From Lotus japonicus (taxonomy: Eukaryota > Streptophyta > Magnoliopsida > Fabales > Fabaceae): a stretch of DNA of 64,000 nucleotides. Positions 12,720 through 24,274 of this stretch are shown in pieces (positions within the stretch are counted from its first letter, which is position 1; each line of letters starts with the position of its first letter). The DNA is taken from the NCBI RefSeq assembly GCF_012489685.1, contig NC_080042.1, positions 81,406,983 through 81,470,982 of the forward strand, given 5' to 3'. The notes beneath the pieces were generated by a model. That model was given only the letters and a program-made list of their open reading frames with translations. It had not been told where the DNA came from and did not search any database. Both the position numbers and the translations under genes were made by a program.

Positions 12720-13660
12720 TGGTTATTATATGGTTGTATAGAGATGGCCAATCTTTTCTAACACCCTTATTGTGCAGAGGTGTAAAAACAAGAGGAAGTG
12801 GAGGATGACAATTGTAGGAGGAAGGTGATATGATCCAGTTTGCTCTATCTTTTCTGGTTCATCTGGATATTAATTCTTATGTTGTATCAGAAGATTTTAC
12901 TCATAACGTTGGTGTTTGAATTAACTTTTGATGCAGTTGGTGAATGACAATGTGTCTTCCCCATTGAATTTTTTTGCAGTATTCTTTGTCTTCATGCCTA
13001 TTAGACATAGAACCATGACAAATGTTTTCTACTTTTCTATCATCTATTATGAGTCCTAACTAGGGCTCTACTAATTTTGACACATCGAGTTCAATGTGGA
13101 TTTTGGTAATTAATTCAAACAGACCTAACTACCAGATTGAATAGGAGTGTGATATTCACCGTACTAAGCTCACTATATTATTTCTTTCTGGTTGCATAAG
13201 GTATCACACGGCAGGCAACTAGGAAACTAATTCCATTGAGACTTTGACAACACATTGGGTAGTCATCTCCCAATAAGTTTTTTCCTATACACATCGTCTA
13301 GGGATGAAAACATCGATTCGATTCAATGCTTAAAGAGTCCAACTTTGTGCTAGTTTTCCTACTTGTTGGTGGAATACTATATTTCTTTGTGCCTCGTGCA
13401 TGAAAAAGAAACTTTTTTTTGGTCAAAAAAAAGTTTAACTATAAGAGCAAGATGGACTGGGCCGGATATTGATGTATCAAGGCTTGACCCATCGTCTGTA
13501 TCATCAAGGCTTTTGATTCAGGTTAGGTCATGTTATTTTTGGACCTTTACATATTCAATCCTACGTGATGCAACCCAAACAATTCAATATACCTGGATTT
13601 GTTTTTTATCAGAAAATGAAATGGACTAGTTTATCTCCATCAAGTTTTAATTTTTCAAGT
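12720..13660. other. 3' flank of the hydrolase gene, no further gene seen
   Basis: This presumably contains the 3' UTR of the hydrolase, whose end I could not place. The 88-codon open frame near 13363 has no recognisable domain and is treated as chance. Confidence 0.5.
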
Positions 13661-13670
13661 GAATCATTCG

Positions 13671-13919
13671 AAAAAAAAATATGAATAATGCAAAAAAAAA
13701 AAATTACTAAAAAGAGGTAAAAAAAATGGTATTTACAGGAATGGTGTGTTTTTGGCCAGCTGGGAGCTTGTGTGGCAAGAGGGTGAGATTCGCTCCACCC
13801 AACGCGAATCCAAAGTATTGAATTCGCCCCACATAAAACGCACCATTCCTGTAAATTCGATTTTTTTTACCCCTTTTTGGTAATTAATTTTTTTTTCCGC
13901 ATTATTCATATTTTTTTTC
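13671..13919. mobile_element. Foldback MITE, Mutator-like, with 10-11 bp target duplication
   Basis: GAATCATTCG occurs in direct orientation on both sides (13661-13670 and 13920-13929; the match extends to 11 bp with the next A). Inside, the left arm (A-run, ATATGAATAATGC, later TTTACAGGAATGGTG) is repeated inverted at the right end. Arms are about 85 bp around a short loop. A 9-11 bp target duplication with long inverted repeats fits Mutator-like MITEs. It has no coding capacity. Confidence 0.75.
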
Positions 13920-13929
13920 GAATCATTCG

Positions 13930-16200
13930 ACCAAAAATGATAAAATTGAACATATTTAATTTTTCTTTGTGATTCAAACAATGATAACTAGAATAGTAAG
14001 TAATATGTAACATGATGGAGTGAACTTTTCTATCAAACATTTAGGTCAAATTAGTAAAACTAAGAAAACCTAAAAAGAAATGCAAACTGAGAGCAACAGC
14101 TCAACTTTCTTGGTGTTTTTTTTTCTTCATTAACACACAATTTATACTAAGGTAAACAACCCTAAAATTGAGGAGGGACATACAAGTGACACCATCCTAT
14201 TTTCTTGGTGTTTTACATTTCGTTCCAATCCAGAAAGAATGATACCAAAACGCAAGCTATTCAATCGAGTTGGCGATAAAGACCTCATTTGCCTTTTTTT
14301 CCTTCTAAAATGTAACATACATTGAGCGTGGCAATCCAGCACGCAATTATCCATGAATCACATAGGTTTTGACTTTTGATTTCGGGCATGTGGGATTGAT
14401 GGTGAATGGTGGCAGTTCAAATCATAACGAGTTTGCTGCTAGTGGACCAAATCTTTATTCAACCAAAAATATATAATACTAAAGTATAGGCTTCTCAAAA
14501 AAAAAATTACTAAAGTATAGTAATCAGAATGTTCTGCGGTCATAGGTTTCATCACACAAACAAGAACCATGATACAGATTATAGAGTACTAGTAGTATTT
14601 CACCAAAAATACAAAAATCTATGGAGGAAAGTAATCATTGATCACTATAATAAGAACTCCCTCATGCCCATATATTAATCATGTAATCATTTACACTGGG
14701 TAACCACATACACGTTTGACAACAACATTTATCTACTCTTATCCATAGTTCCATACTTCTATTCAAAACTAATGATATGATTAATCAAACAATTCTCATT
14801 GTTACCGAATGTAATTAATCAAAGAATAGGGGTGAAACGACAGCAATGTGGGCTGGAGAGGTGTCGTTTGGCTAACTGAAATACCGGAATGAGGTGTTTC
14901 CACTTTCCAGCAATAATTACGGCGAGGCCTTCGCGGTTCACACCAAGAATGACATGTGAGGATAGGGCCCACTGACACGTCACACGTATGGGACCCTTCA
15001 TACTTTGAGGTTGCCACGCGGGAATCTCGTTCATACTTCGGACATTCCCTTCCTTCATTCTCTCATTCCCTGTCTTCGTGTAAAGCTACTATCAAACAAA
15101 AACCATCAAATGTCATGTGGTTTTGCATGTCGTTAGTTTTTTAAATAAATAAACCACTAATTAAGTAATTACAAATTAATGACTGTAATTGGTTTCTATA
15201 TGATCTTAATCTTTATTGAATAAATCTATTTACTTTAAGAAAGATATCATAGTAATCACTAATAGTTCCTAGAATAAGAAAAATTTACCTTTTATATATG
15301 CTCTTGAAGAAATAAAACGTATGTTCAATTAGTCATCAACTCATCATCAATACTAATTGATGTTGCAAAGTTACCACTTTAATAGTAATATTTTTCATCT
15401 TTCAAAAGGCAAAAAAAAAAAAGACAATTTCCATATTTCATAGATTAAAGTGACCAACTTAATATATTTTTCAAGATGATATTCTCAAATTTTATTGACA
15501 ATCAATAAATAATACACATTTTTAAATCAGATTTCTTTTTTAATAGAAAACGTGTTCTTTCATAATACTGATTTGAAAGAATTTGTTGATATTAATATCT
15601 TGAAATTTCATCCCAATAATAGTTTCAAAAAAATATTTCATCCCAATAATTAATGGAATAGACATTTTTGATATTACAAATGCAATACTATTAGTGATTA
15701 TATTTTCCGATAAAGCTAATGAATTGGTCAAAATGGAATTAATATCACTGTTATTCTAAATCATATATAAAACTGCAGCGTAAATGCATTGAATGCTCAT
15801 GTCTGGCAGTCCAAAAGTAAAATTAGTAGTAGTATTACTATTATGTTTATGAGTTTATCTAAAATGACTCATTCATAATTTCAAAAAAAAATATGACTCA
15901 TTGATTTTCCACTTCATTCTTAATTTTACACTGTTTACCAAATCTCGAAATCAAAATTTTCCATTTTTTAATTTTTACATTCAAAAGGATAACCCATTTG
16001 TTGTCTCCTACACAGTCACACTAACAAAATTGTGGCAAATCAATTAAAAAATTACAATTTACATAATTGATTTTTAAAGGGAAACTAAAGATTGTAACAG
16101 GATTTGTATTAAGCTAGGAAGAACACGTTCAGGCTCAAATACCTGGCTCCCCGCGTATAAGTCGTGTGAAGTAAAATCAGACATTCCGAATGTACCTCTC
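13930..16200. other. Intergenic region upstream of the CSLD gene
   Basis: AT-rich, with short unsupported open frames on both strands. Nothing recognisable was found in it. The last part probably holds the CSLD promoter, but no clear TATA box could be chosen with confidence. Confidence 0.5.
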
Positions 16201-16573
16201 CGCCGCAGTCATAAAATCCAAAACAATCAACAAAGTCACACAAATCCTTTTCCACTCTCTGTTTCTCTTCTCCATTTCCATCATTCATATTACTTACTTT
16301 ATTCAACATAGTTCTACATTTTTCATATGATGAACAAGAGAACTTGTAGTTCAAGTTCTTAGAATCCTTAAACGGTGTTTGGTTTTTGTTTTGTTTATTT
16401 GGGTTTTCAAAAAATTTGCAAGTTTGAAAATCTTGATCTTTTTTTTGGACTCGGTCCTGTTTTTTCAGACACAACAGACAGAGAGAGTTGACACTTTGAC
16501 GGCTTCAGACACGCGCTTAGCTTCCTCTCTGCCTTTCAGACACTCTTCCATTGCCGGGTTGTCTTTTGAGTCG

Positions 16574-16809
16574 GTAAGACATTTGGCACAATCTTTGTTT
16601 TCAATTGCATTTGTTTATAATTCATCAACTATGTCTTATTGCTACTTGCTACTTGCTACATTACACGGATATAAGTTGATTTGGTGTTTTTCTTTTATTT
16701 GTGTGTTTAGATTGTTGAATGATTATAAATTTTTCAGCTTTTATATAAGTCCTTGCTGATGAACTAGTGGTGTAGGGGTTGATATTGGATGATGAAATTG
16801 AAATTACAG
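16574..16809 (+). other. Probable 5' UTR intron of the CSLD gene
   Basis: A good donor (TCG then GTAAGAC) at 16574 and acceptor (TTACAG) ending at 16809 bracket a T-rich 236-bp stretch just before the coding start. Removing it joins a leader of about 120 bases or more with no AUG to a 46-base segment with no AUG, so the CSLD start at 16856 becomes the first AUG nearby. Confidence 0.5.
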
Positions 16810-16855
16810 GTGCTGCTTCTGTAGTGTGTGTGTGTGAGAGAGATTGAGACTAATC

Positions 16856-19800
16856 ATGATGTCCTCTACCTCATATTTGAACCACAAAAGCAATGAACTT
16901 GATCAGCAAAGTGAGAGTGGTAGTGGTAGTGGTGGTGGTGGTAGTAATAGTAGTGGCGACTTTGCTCTCTACAGGGTGGACATTCCTCAAACCCCTTATG
17001 ACTCGCCAATCCAGATTACTATGGAGAGGTCTGCTTCTCGGAGACTGGAGGACCAGTGCGTGTCGAATTCCTTGTTTACGGGCGGGTCTAATCAGGCTAC
17101 TCGTGTTCTATTGAAGGAGAAAGTGATTGAATCAGAATCTAGCCATCCCCAGATGACTGGTGCAAAAGGGTCATCTTGTGATGTGCCTGGCTGTGGTGGG
17201 AAGGTCATGAGTGATGAGAGAGGATTGGATATTCTCCCTTGTGAGTGTGGTTACAAGATTTGTGGAGATTGTTACAGAAATGCTTTGAGGGAATGTGAGG
17301 GGGTTTGTCCTGGATGCTGCGGGCCTTACAAGGACCCGAAGATGATGAAAGAGGATGTACCGTTGCCTCCTGGTGTGTCAAAGATGGAGAGGAAGTTGTC
17401 GAAGATGAAATCGGGGAATTTTGCTAATGAATTTGATCAGGCTCAGTGGTTGTATGGAAACAAGGGGAGCTATGGATATGGGAATGCTATGTGGCCAAAA
17501 GAGTCTGAAAGTGATGCCAGTTCTGCTTCTGCTTCTGCTTCTGATTGGATGAGTGGTGACCCTAAAGTATTTCATGAGAAGCAGTGGAGACCTTTGACCC
17601 GGAAATTGAGTATTTCTGCTGCAATTTTGAGTCCATATAGGTATGAGACCCTTTTCCTCTTAACTTAAACTCAAGTTGTAATCTCAACTCTCTAATATGT
17701 GATATTCAATTTGATTTAGTTATTTTAGGTGTTTGTTTATTACTTAGAAAACACTTTTTTATGAAGGAAGACAGAAATGAAATAGGATAAACTTAAGTAC
17801 TTAAAAGTACTAGAGCAGTTCAGGTGCAATTGTATGTGAATTTCATCTCTCACCATGTATTTTGTTGTTACTACAAATCGATAGCAAAACAATGCTCCAG
17901 TAGCTAAATTCAATCTCTTATCTCACATAATTTGCAGAAAACTGACTTCTGCACATTGATAGTAGAGTCTTCATTCTGCTTCAAACCAATCAAATACAGT
18001 GATTTACCCGTTGCATGACATTTTGTTTTGCTTGTCTTCTGATTCATAATTTTTACCATTTCCTTTTTTGTTGTTGTAGTTGTTTCTGTTTGTCTTGCTG
18101 CTGGATTTGATCACTTTGTGATATATGCTCTATCTACTTTATGTAGTATTTTTTGAATCAATACATAATTGAACAATTAATCTAAAGTTCATTTTCATTT
18201 TGCTGTTTTCTTTTTCAGGCTCATAATACTAGTTCGGCTTGTGGTTCTTGTTTTCTTCCTGAGGTGGAGGGTCCTAAACCCCAATGATGATGCAATCTGG
18301 CTGTGGTTTATGTCAGTCGTTTGTGAAATCTGGTTTGCCTTCTCCTGGCTGCTTGACCAGCTGCCTAAGCTCTTCCCCATAAACCGTGACGCTGATCTCG
18401 ATGCCTTGAAAGAGAAGTTTGAAACTCCTAATCCTGCTAATCCTGAAGGCAAGTCTGATCTCCCTGGAATAGACATGTTTGTGTCAACTGCAGATCCAGA
18501 AAAAGAACCACCGCTCGTTACTGCAAACACCATTCTTTCTATTCTAGCTGCTGACTACCCTGTTGAGAAGCTTTCATGTTATGTCTCTGACGATGGAGGC
18601 GCGCTTCTAACTTTTGAGGCCATGGCAGAGGCAGCAAGTTTTGCCAATTTGTGGGTTCCTTTTTGTAGGAAGCATGACATTGAACCGAGGAACCCAGAAT
18701 CTTATTTTAATATGAAGAGGGATCCTTACAAGAACAAGGTTCGCTCTGACTTTGTGAGGGACCGCAGGCGGGTAAAGCGGGAGTATGATGAGTTTAAGGT
18801 AAGAATCAATGGCCTTCCTGATTCGATCCGGCGGCGTTCGGAAGCTTATAATGCTAGAGAGGAGATGAAAGCTATGAAGATGCAGAGAGAGAATCAAAGT
18901 GATGAACCATTGGAGATTGTGGAAGTTATTAAAGCTACATGGATGGTTGATGGCACACACTGGCCTGGCACTTGGACTACTCCTGCATCACAGCATGCCA
19001 GAGGTGATCATTCCAGTATCATACAGGTAATGCTCAATATCAATTGGACAAATTCCTAAGCGCTTATTCCTAACCTAATTTAATAAGCTTATTGAAATAA
19101 ACTCAAAATCACTTATAGGCAGCTTATGAAATAAACTCCAAACAGTTTAAAGATAGGTCATAAACTATTTTCACAATCAAATTTCTAAGAGTGCATACAT
19201 GATTGAATTGCAATGTTATATCATATTTTGATATGAATATTAAATGTGCTGATCATAAGCCCTCTTTCAAATACAGGTAATGTTAAAACCTCCAAGTGAT
19301 GAGCCACTGACTGGAACAACATCAGATTCAAATGCCATGGATTTCAGTGAAGTTGATATTCGTCTTCCTCTGCTTGTCTATGTTTCTCGCGAGAAACGAC
19401 CCGGCTATGATCACAACAAGAAGGCCGGGGCCATGAATGCCCTGGTTCGGTCCTCAGCCATCATGTCCAATGGCCCTTTCATACTCAACCTGGACTGTGA
19501 CCATTACATATACAACTCAAAAGCCTTAAGGGAAGGTATTTGCTTCATGATGGACCGCGGAGGGGAAAGGCTCAGCTACGTTCAATTTCCTCAAAGGTTC
19601 GAAGGAATTGACCCTTCTGATCGCTATGCCAATCACAACACTGTCTTCTTTGATGTCAACATGCGTGCACTAGATGGGATTCAGGGTCCAGTATATGTTG
19701 GCACAGGTTGCTTGTTTCGAAGAACTGCTCTTTATGGCTTTGATCCACCCCGGGTGAAAGAAGAATCTGGTGGTTGGTTTGGTAGTAAGAACAAGAAATC

Positions 19801-21010
19801 CTCAACAGTTGCCTCTGTCCCTGAAGCTAGTTCTGCTGATGATGAAGAAATGATGAACATTGCTCTTATTCCTAAAAGTTTCGGCAACTCAAGCCTTCTT
19901 GTTGATTCAGTCAAGGTGGCTGAGTTTGGAGGTAGGCCTCTTGCTGATCATCCATCTATAAAAAACGGACGTCCCCCTGGCGCTCTAACTCTTCGCCGGG
20001 ATCTTCTTGATACTCCAACTGTTGCCGAGGCCATCGATGTGATCTCATGTTGGTATGAAGATAAAACAGAATGGGGCCTCAGAATTGGGTGGATTTACGG
20101 GTCCGTGACCGAAGATGTTGTTACAGGTTACAGAATGCACAATAGAGGATGGAGATCAGTGTATTGCGTGACCAAAAGAGATGCATTCAGAGGCACTGCT
20201 CCTATAAACTTAACAGATAGGCTCCATCAAGTTCTTCGTTGGGCAACAGGCTCGGTCGAGATCTTCTTCTCCCGGAACAATGCTCTCTTAGCTGGCTCTA
20301 GATTGAAATTCCTGCAAAGAATTGCTTACCTCAACGTTGGAATCTACCCTTTCACTTCACTCTTCCTCGTTGTTTACTGCTTCATCCCTGCACTTTCCCT
20401 TTTCTCTGATCAGTTCATTGTTGGTACCCTTGAAGTCACATTCCTAGCCTACCTTTTAGGAATCACACTGACCCTTGTGGCTCTTGCTGCTCTTGAGATC
20501 AAGTGGTCCGGTATCCATATTGACGAGTGGTGGAGGAATGAGCAGTTCTGGTTAATTGGAGGCACAAGCGCTCATCTAGTAGCTGTGTTTCAGGGAGTGC
20601 TAAAGGTGCTGTTTGGCATTGAGATTTCATTCACTCTGACATCGAAATCCTCGGCTGATGACGAGAACGACGAGTTTGCCGATATTTATGTGATCAAATG
20701 GAGCTCTCTGATGATACCACCAGTCACTATCATCATGGTTAATCTGATTGCGATCGCGGTCTCGGTTGTCAGGACTATATACAGCGACGATCGTCACTGG
20801 AGCAGAATGATTGGAGGTGTGTTCTTCAGCTTTTGGGTGCTGGTTCATCTTTATCCATTTGCAAAGGGGCTTATGGGAAGAAGAGGTAAGACACCAACGA
20901 TTGTGTTTGTTTGGTCTGGTCTTATATCCATCACTATATCACTGCTCTGGGTTGCTATTAACCCTCCTTCTGGCAACAATCAAATTGGAGGGTCCTTTCA
21001 ATTCCCTTGA
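16856..21010 (+). CDS. Cellulose synthase-like D (CSLD) glycan synthase
   Basis: Three coding exons, 16856-17640, 18219-19026 and 19277-21010, join in frame to 1108 residues, normal for CSLD. Residues 108-154 form the cysteine-rich RING-like domain ([25 protein letters not shown]). Family 2 glycosyltransferase motifs are complete: DDG at 386-388, DCD at 604-606, TED at 809-811 and QVLRW at 849-853. Two membrane segments follow exon 1 and about six lie in the C-terminal third; the protein ends GGSFQFP. CSLDs make beta-1,4-linked glucan or mannan in tip-growing and dividing plant cells. The C-terminus and the FDPPRVKEE region look more like Arabidopsis CSLD1-4 than CSLD5, so I give no paralogue number. 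The N-terminus is divergent and Gly/Ser-rich. ATG 16856 is followed at once by a second ATG (16859); either could serve. Confidence 0.96.
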
Positions 21011-24000
21011 TTTTTCTAGTGCTCACTTCTCAGGTAGCACTTGTAAGTAACTCAGACAGGCTTTTTGGTTTTGAAGATTTTTTAGTTACCATTCATTTTG
21101 ACAAGCTGTTGCCATTGCTTGCTTACATTTTATCAATAATACATGGAAATTTTCATTTTACTTTCCATTGTCTTCACGACTTTGCAACAGCACCTAATTG
21201 CGACCGCCCTCGCAACCGTAATTTCAAAACTTAATTTTCTTTCCTGGAACCTTATTCTCATGTTAGAAAGTAATGATTCTGATTTAATTTACAGTATGTA
21301 GTTTTCTTAACATATTTAACATTTATGAATGGACAAACATTTAGAGGAGCTTTTTATCAGTTGAATGTCGAGATATCCACTGCATAGAGTATATGACTAA
21401 TCTGTTTTGACTGCATTCTGCACTATGAAGCTTGGAAGAGACCTCCTTGTTGTTTCCCTTTTATAGTATAAAAGCAATACCTTAAGTCTGATTCCTACTA
21501 AGACTTGAGGCCTATACAAATGCAGTTCAAGTTTCTTAGAATATGGTACATTATTTTCTTTCTTTGGTCATTGAAGGTGTTACATGTTTGAGATACGGTA
21601 GCGATTCCTCACAACAAATGACTTTTTTCTAAATACGATCTTGCGGGATATAATTTATCTATCATTAGACTAACACCTTATTAGTACATTGTTTTTCTTT
21701 ACACATACAAGTTGAATGATAAAATTTTAGGACTGTATGGTTAAGAGACTTGGCCCTTGAAGTGGCTTGAAATCACATATTTTGACTAAGGAGTTCTCAT
21801 ATATTTCTACAGCTCTTTTTTCACAATTATTAATTTTTCCACCTCCTCTTCATTTCCCACCATATCAATATTATTCTCACTTTCTTTCCGCTATTCCAAT
21901 TTTTACTTGGTCGTAGAAATTATCCATGTCCCTAGCTAGGTTCCCATTTACTAATATTATGTTGTTCAATTTTCAAATCCCACCAAACAGGTTAATTGTT
22001 TGGATGAACTAACCCAAGCTTTTGTTTACATTTAAATTTATCCAATCCAACTCTAGTTTCTCTTCATAAAGGGTCATTGTTAGAAAATTCAACACCGAAT
22101 TGTGAATGAAAAAATGCACCATTGACTAAAAATGGTGCTGAAATGAATTGGGCTAAATAAGCTTTTTCTGTGTATAACGGGGGCATGTGGGAGTTTGAAG
22201 CACAATAGTTGTTGGCACATATATAGAAGTTATGAATTAGGCCTGTGAATTAAGGCCGCCCCATGGATTTGTGGTCAAATAAGGTACCTTCCCACCCCCA
22301 CACACTTTAATCAATTTGACACGCCACAACCAAAACAAGATATCAACCCCAAAGGTTAAGATAAGTTAAGTGTGTTTCATCATTAAGGGCACTTTTCAAT
22401 ATCCAATTAATACTTACAAAGTACAAACGGTTTGCTAGCTTCTCACATGAAGAGATTTCTCAAACAGGTAAATTTCCACTAATAGCTAGTAATAGGTGCT
22501 GCTGGTATTATAATATGAAAAGTTTGAGACACATCTGATTTTATCGACATTTAATATACATACGCATTAATTGTCAGCTTTTAACCCCCACAAACATTAG
22601 TGGTAGTTAGAAAATGTCTCTAATGTGTATGTTTATTGAATGTTATCAAAATCAGATGTCTACATATCGACACTTTTATATATAATATTATATACAAAAT
22701 CCTTTATATATACTTCTCAAATTTTGAGGTGGATATTGATTAATCCTCAAATTAATTATATAATTAGTTTTAACCCTCTTGCTTTTTCTAATTAATGAGT
22801 TTTTTTTTCTTCGGAAATCTTGTTTTGTGAGAGGTAAAATAAATTATGCTTGTACAAGCTAGCTATTTACAGGAACTTAATTATAACTTGTTTAATTTGA
22901 TCAATTATAGCATTGATACTGTGTATTGTTTCAACCTCTCAAATTCTATACAAGTTATATCCTTGACAAAACTAGTTAAGAAACTAGCTAGAAGGCGAAA
23001 ACAACTGATTGCTTAGAACTGTACGGTAAAATTATTAAAAAAGACACAATTACATAAAGAGCAGTGCTATATGACACGACTGATTTCTGTCGTGTCATGC
23101 ACGAAATGCATTTTCTGGCGGTTTCAAACCGCCAGAAACACATAAGTGTCACAAATTTTGAAAACCTAACTCACAATTTCTGACGGTTTTAACACTACAA
23201 GCGGCTTATAACCGCCACAAATTGACTTTATGCATTACACGAGAAATCTGTCTCGTGCACTATGGCATTTTCTTTACATAAAACTACTTATTTAAACGAT
23301 TTTTTTCAACGGATACATTATTACATTTTTTTTAAAAGAAAAGATAAATATTGATGAAATATGATAATATATATCCATACCATATTTTTTGTGGTCCTTA
23401 ATGGTCATACCCAACTTGAATAGAGAATTACATCTGGAGATACATGTGGTTTAACAACTAACATTACTAACAACTAACATTTGATTATACCATAATTGAA
23501 ATAATATTAGTTGATGAAGTAGCATTAAAGATTGTAACGAAATTCAACTGCTTGTGTAAGTGAAACGTCTAGTACTCTCTAAGAAGTTTGATTTCAATTA
23601 TTTTAAGTTAGAATTCCAGGTATTACTCTCCCTTTCCTGATGTAACACCTGAGGAAAATTCAGCATGTTAAGTGGGGTATGTAAAAACGACTCATTGTGT
23701 TATATATAAAAAAATCATTTATGAACTTGAACATAACTTAATTAACCAATAAAGTTTGATTAAGCATCTTACTCTTTCAAAATCATTTTATAGTTTTTCG
23801 AACGAAAACTAGAATCTTAAAAATTAGATGACTAGTTTATTTTGAAAATTTATTTTGCACTTCAATTTTTTATAAAATGTTATTATTTAAGAAAGGTGAT
23901 GAGTAAAAGTGAAAGTTGTTGTGGACGAGTTATTACCCATATTTATTCAGATATACATTCCAACTGTTTTTTCAATGGATAGCAACTTTGGAGATCATTT

Positions 24001-24240
24001 CAAAAAAAAAAAAAAAAAAACTTTGGAGATGAAGCTCCACAACTTCGGAGATTCGAGCAATATGGGTAAACCTCTCCAAATAAAAATATTCCACCAACCA
24101 AAACTAAGACACTAAGCAACACAAACATAACAACAACAAAAATCTTTTTTGTTTTGTTTTAAAAGGCCAAATTATAAAATCACTCAATTTATTTATTTTC
24201 TGTCGAATAAATTAATAATATAAAAAGCCCCAAAAACATA
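21011..24240. other. Intergenic region between CSLD and XTH
   Basis: Contains the CSLD 3' UTR and AT-rich DNA. One Mutator-like MITE (23059-23273) is listed separately, and there is an A-run at 24001-24020. The short frames in it show no domains. Confidence 0.6.
23059..23273. mobile_element. 215-bp Mutator-like MITE with perfect 9-bp target duplication
   Basis: TTACATAAA occurs at 23050-23058 and 23274-23282. The ends are imperfect inverted repeats (left GAGCAGTGCTATATGACACG; right, inverted, AGAAAATGCCATAGTGCACG). The interior has small hairpins, such as GACACGAC/GTCGTGTC at the left and TGGCGGTTT/AAACCGCCA. The 9-bp duplication points to Mutator-type transposition. Confidence 0.75.
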
Positions 24241-24274
24241 AAAACCAATACTATTATGTACATCTCATTCAATC

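Noticed and set aside
16844..16855. Upstream extension of the CSLD coding start
   Set aside because: The codon at 16844 is TTG; the first ATG in frame is 16856.
24001..24020. A-run as the poly-A tail of a retroposon
   Set aside because: No upstream retroposon body or flanking target duplication was seen.
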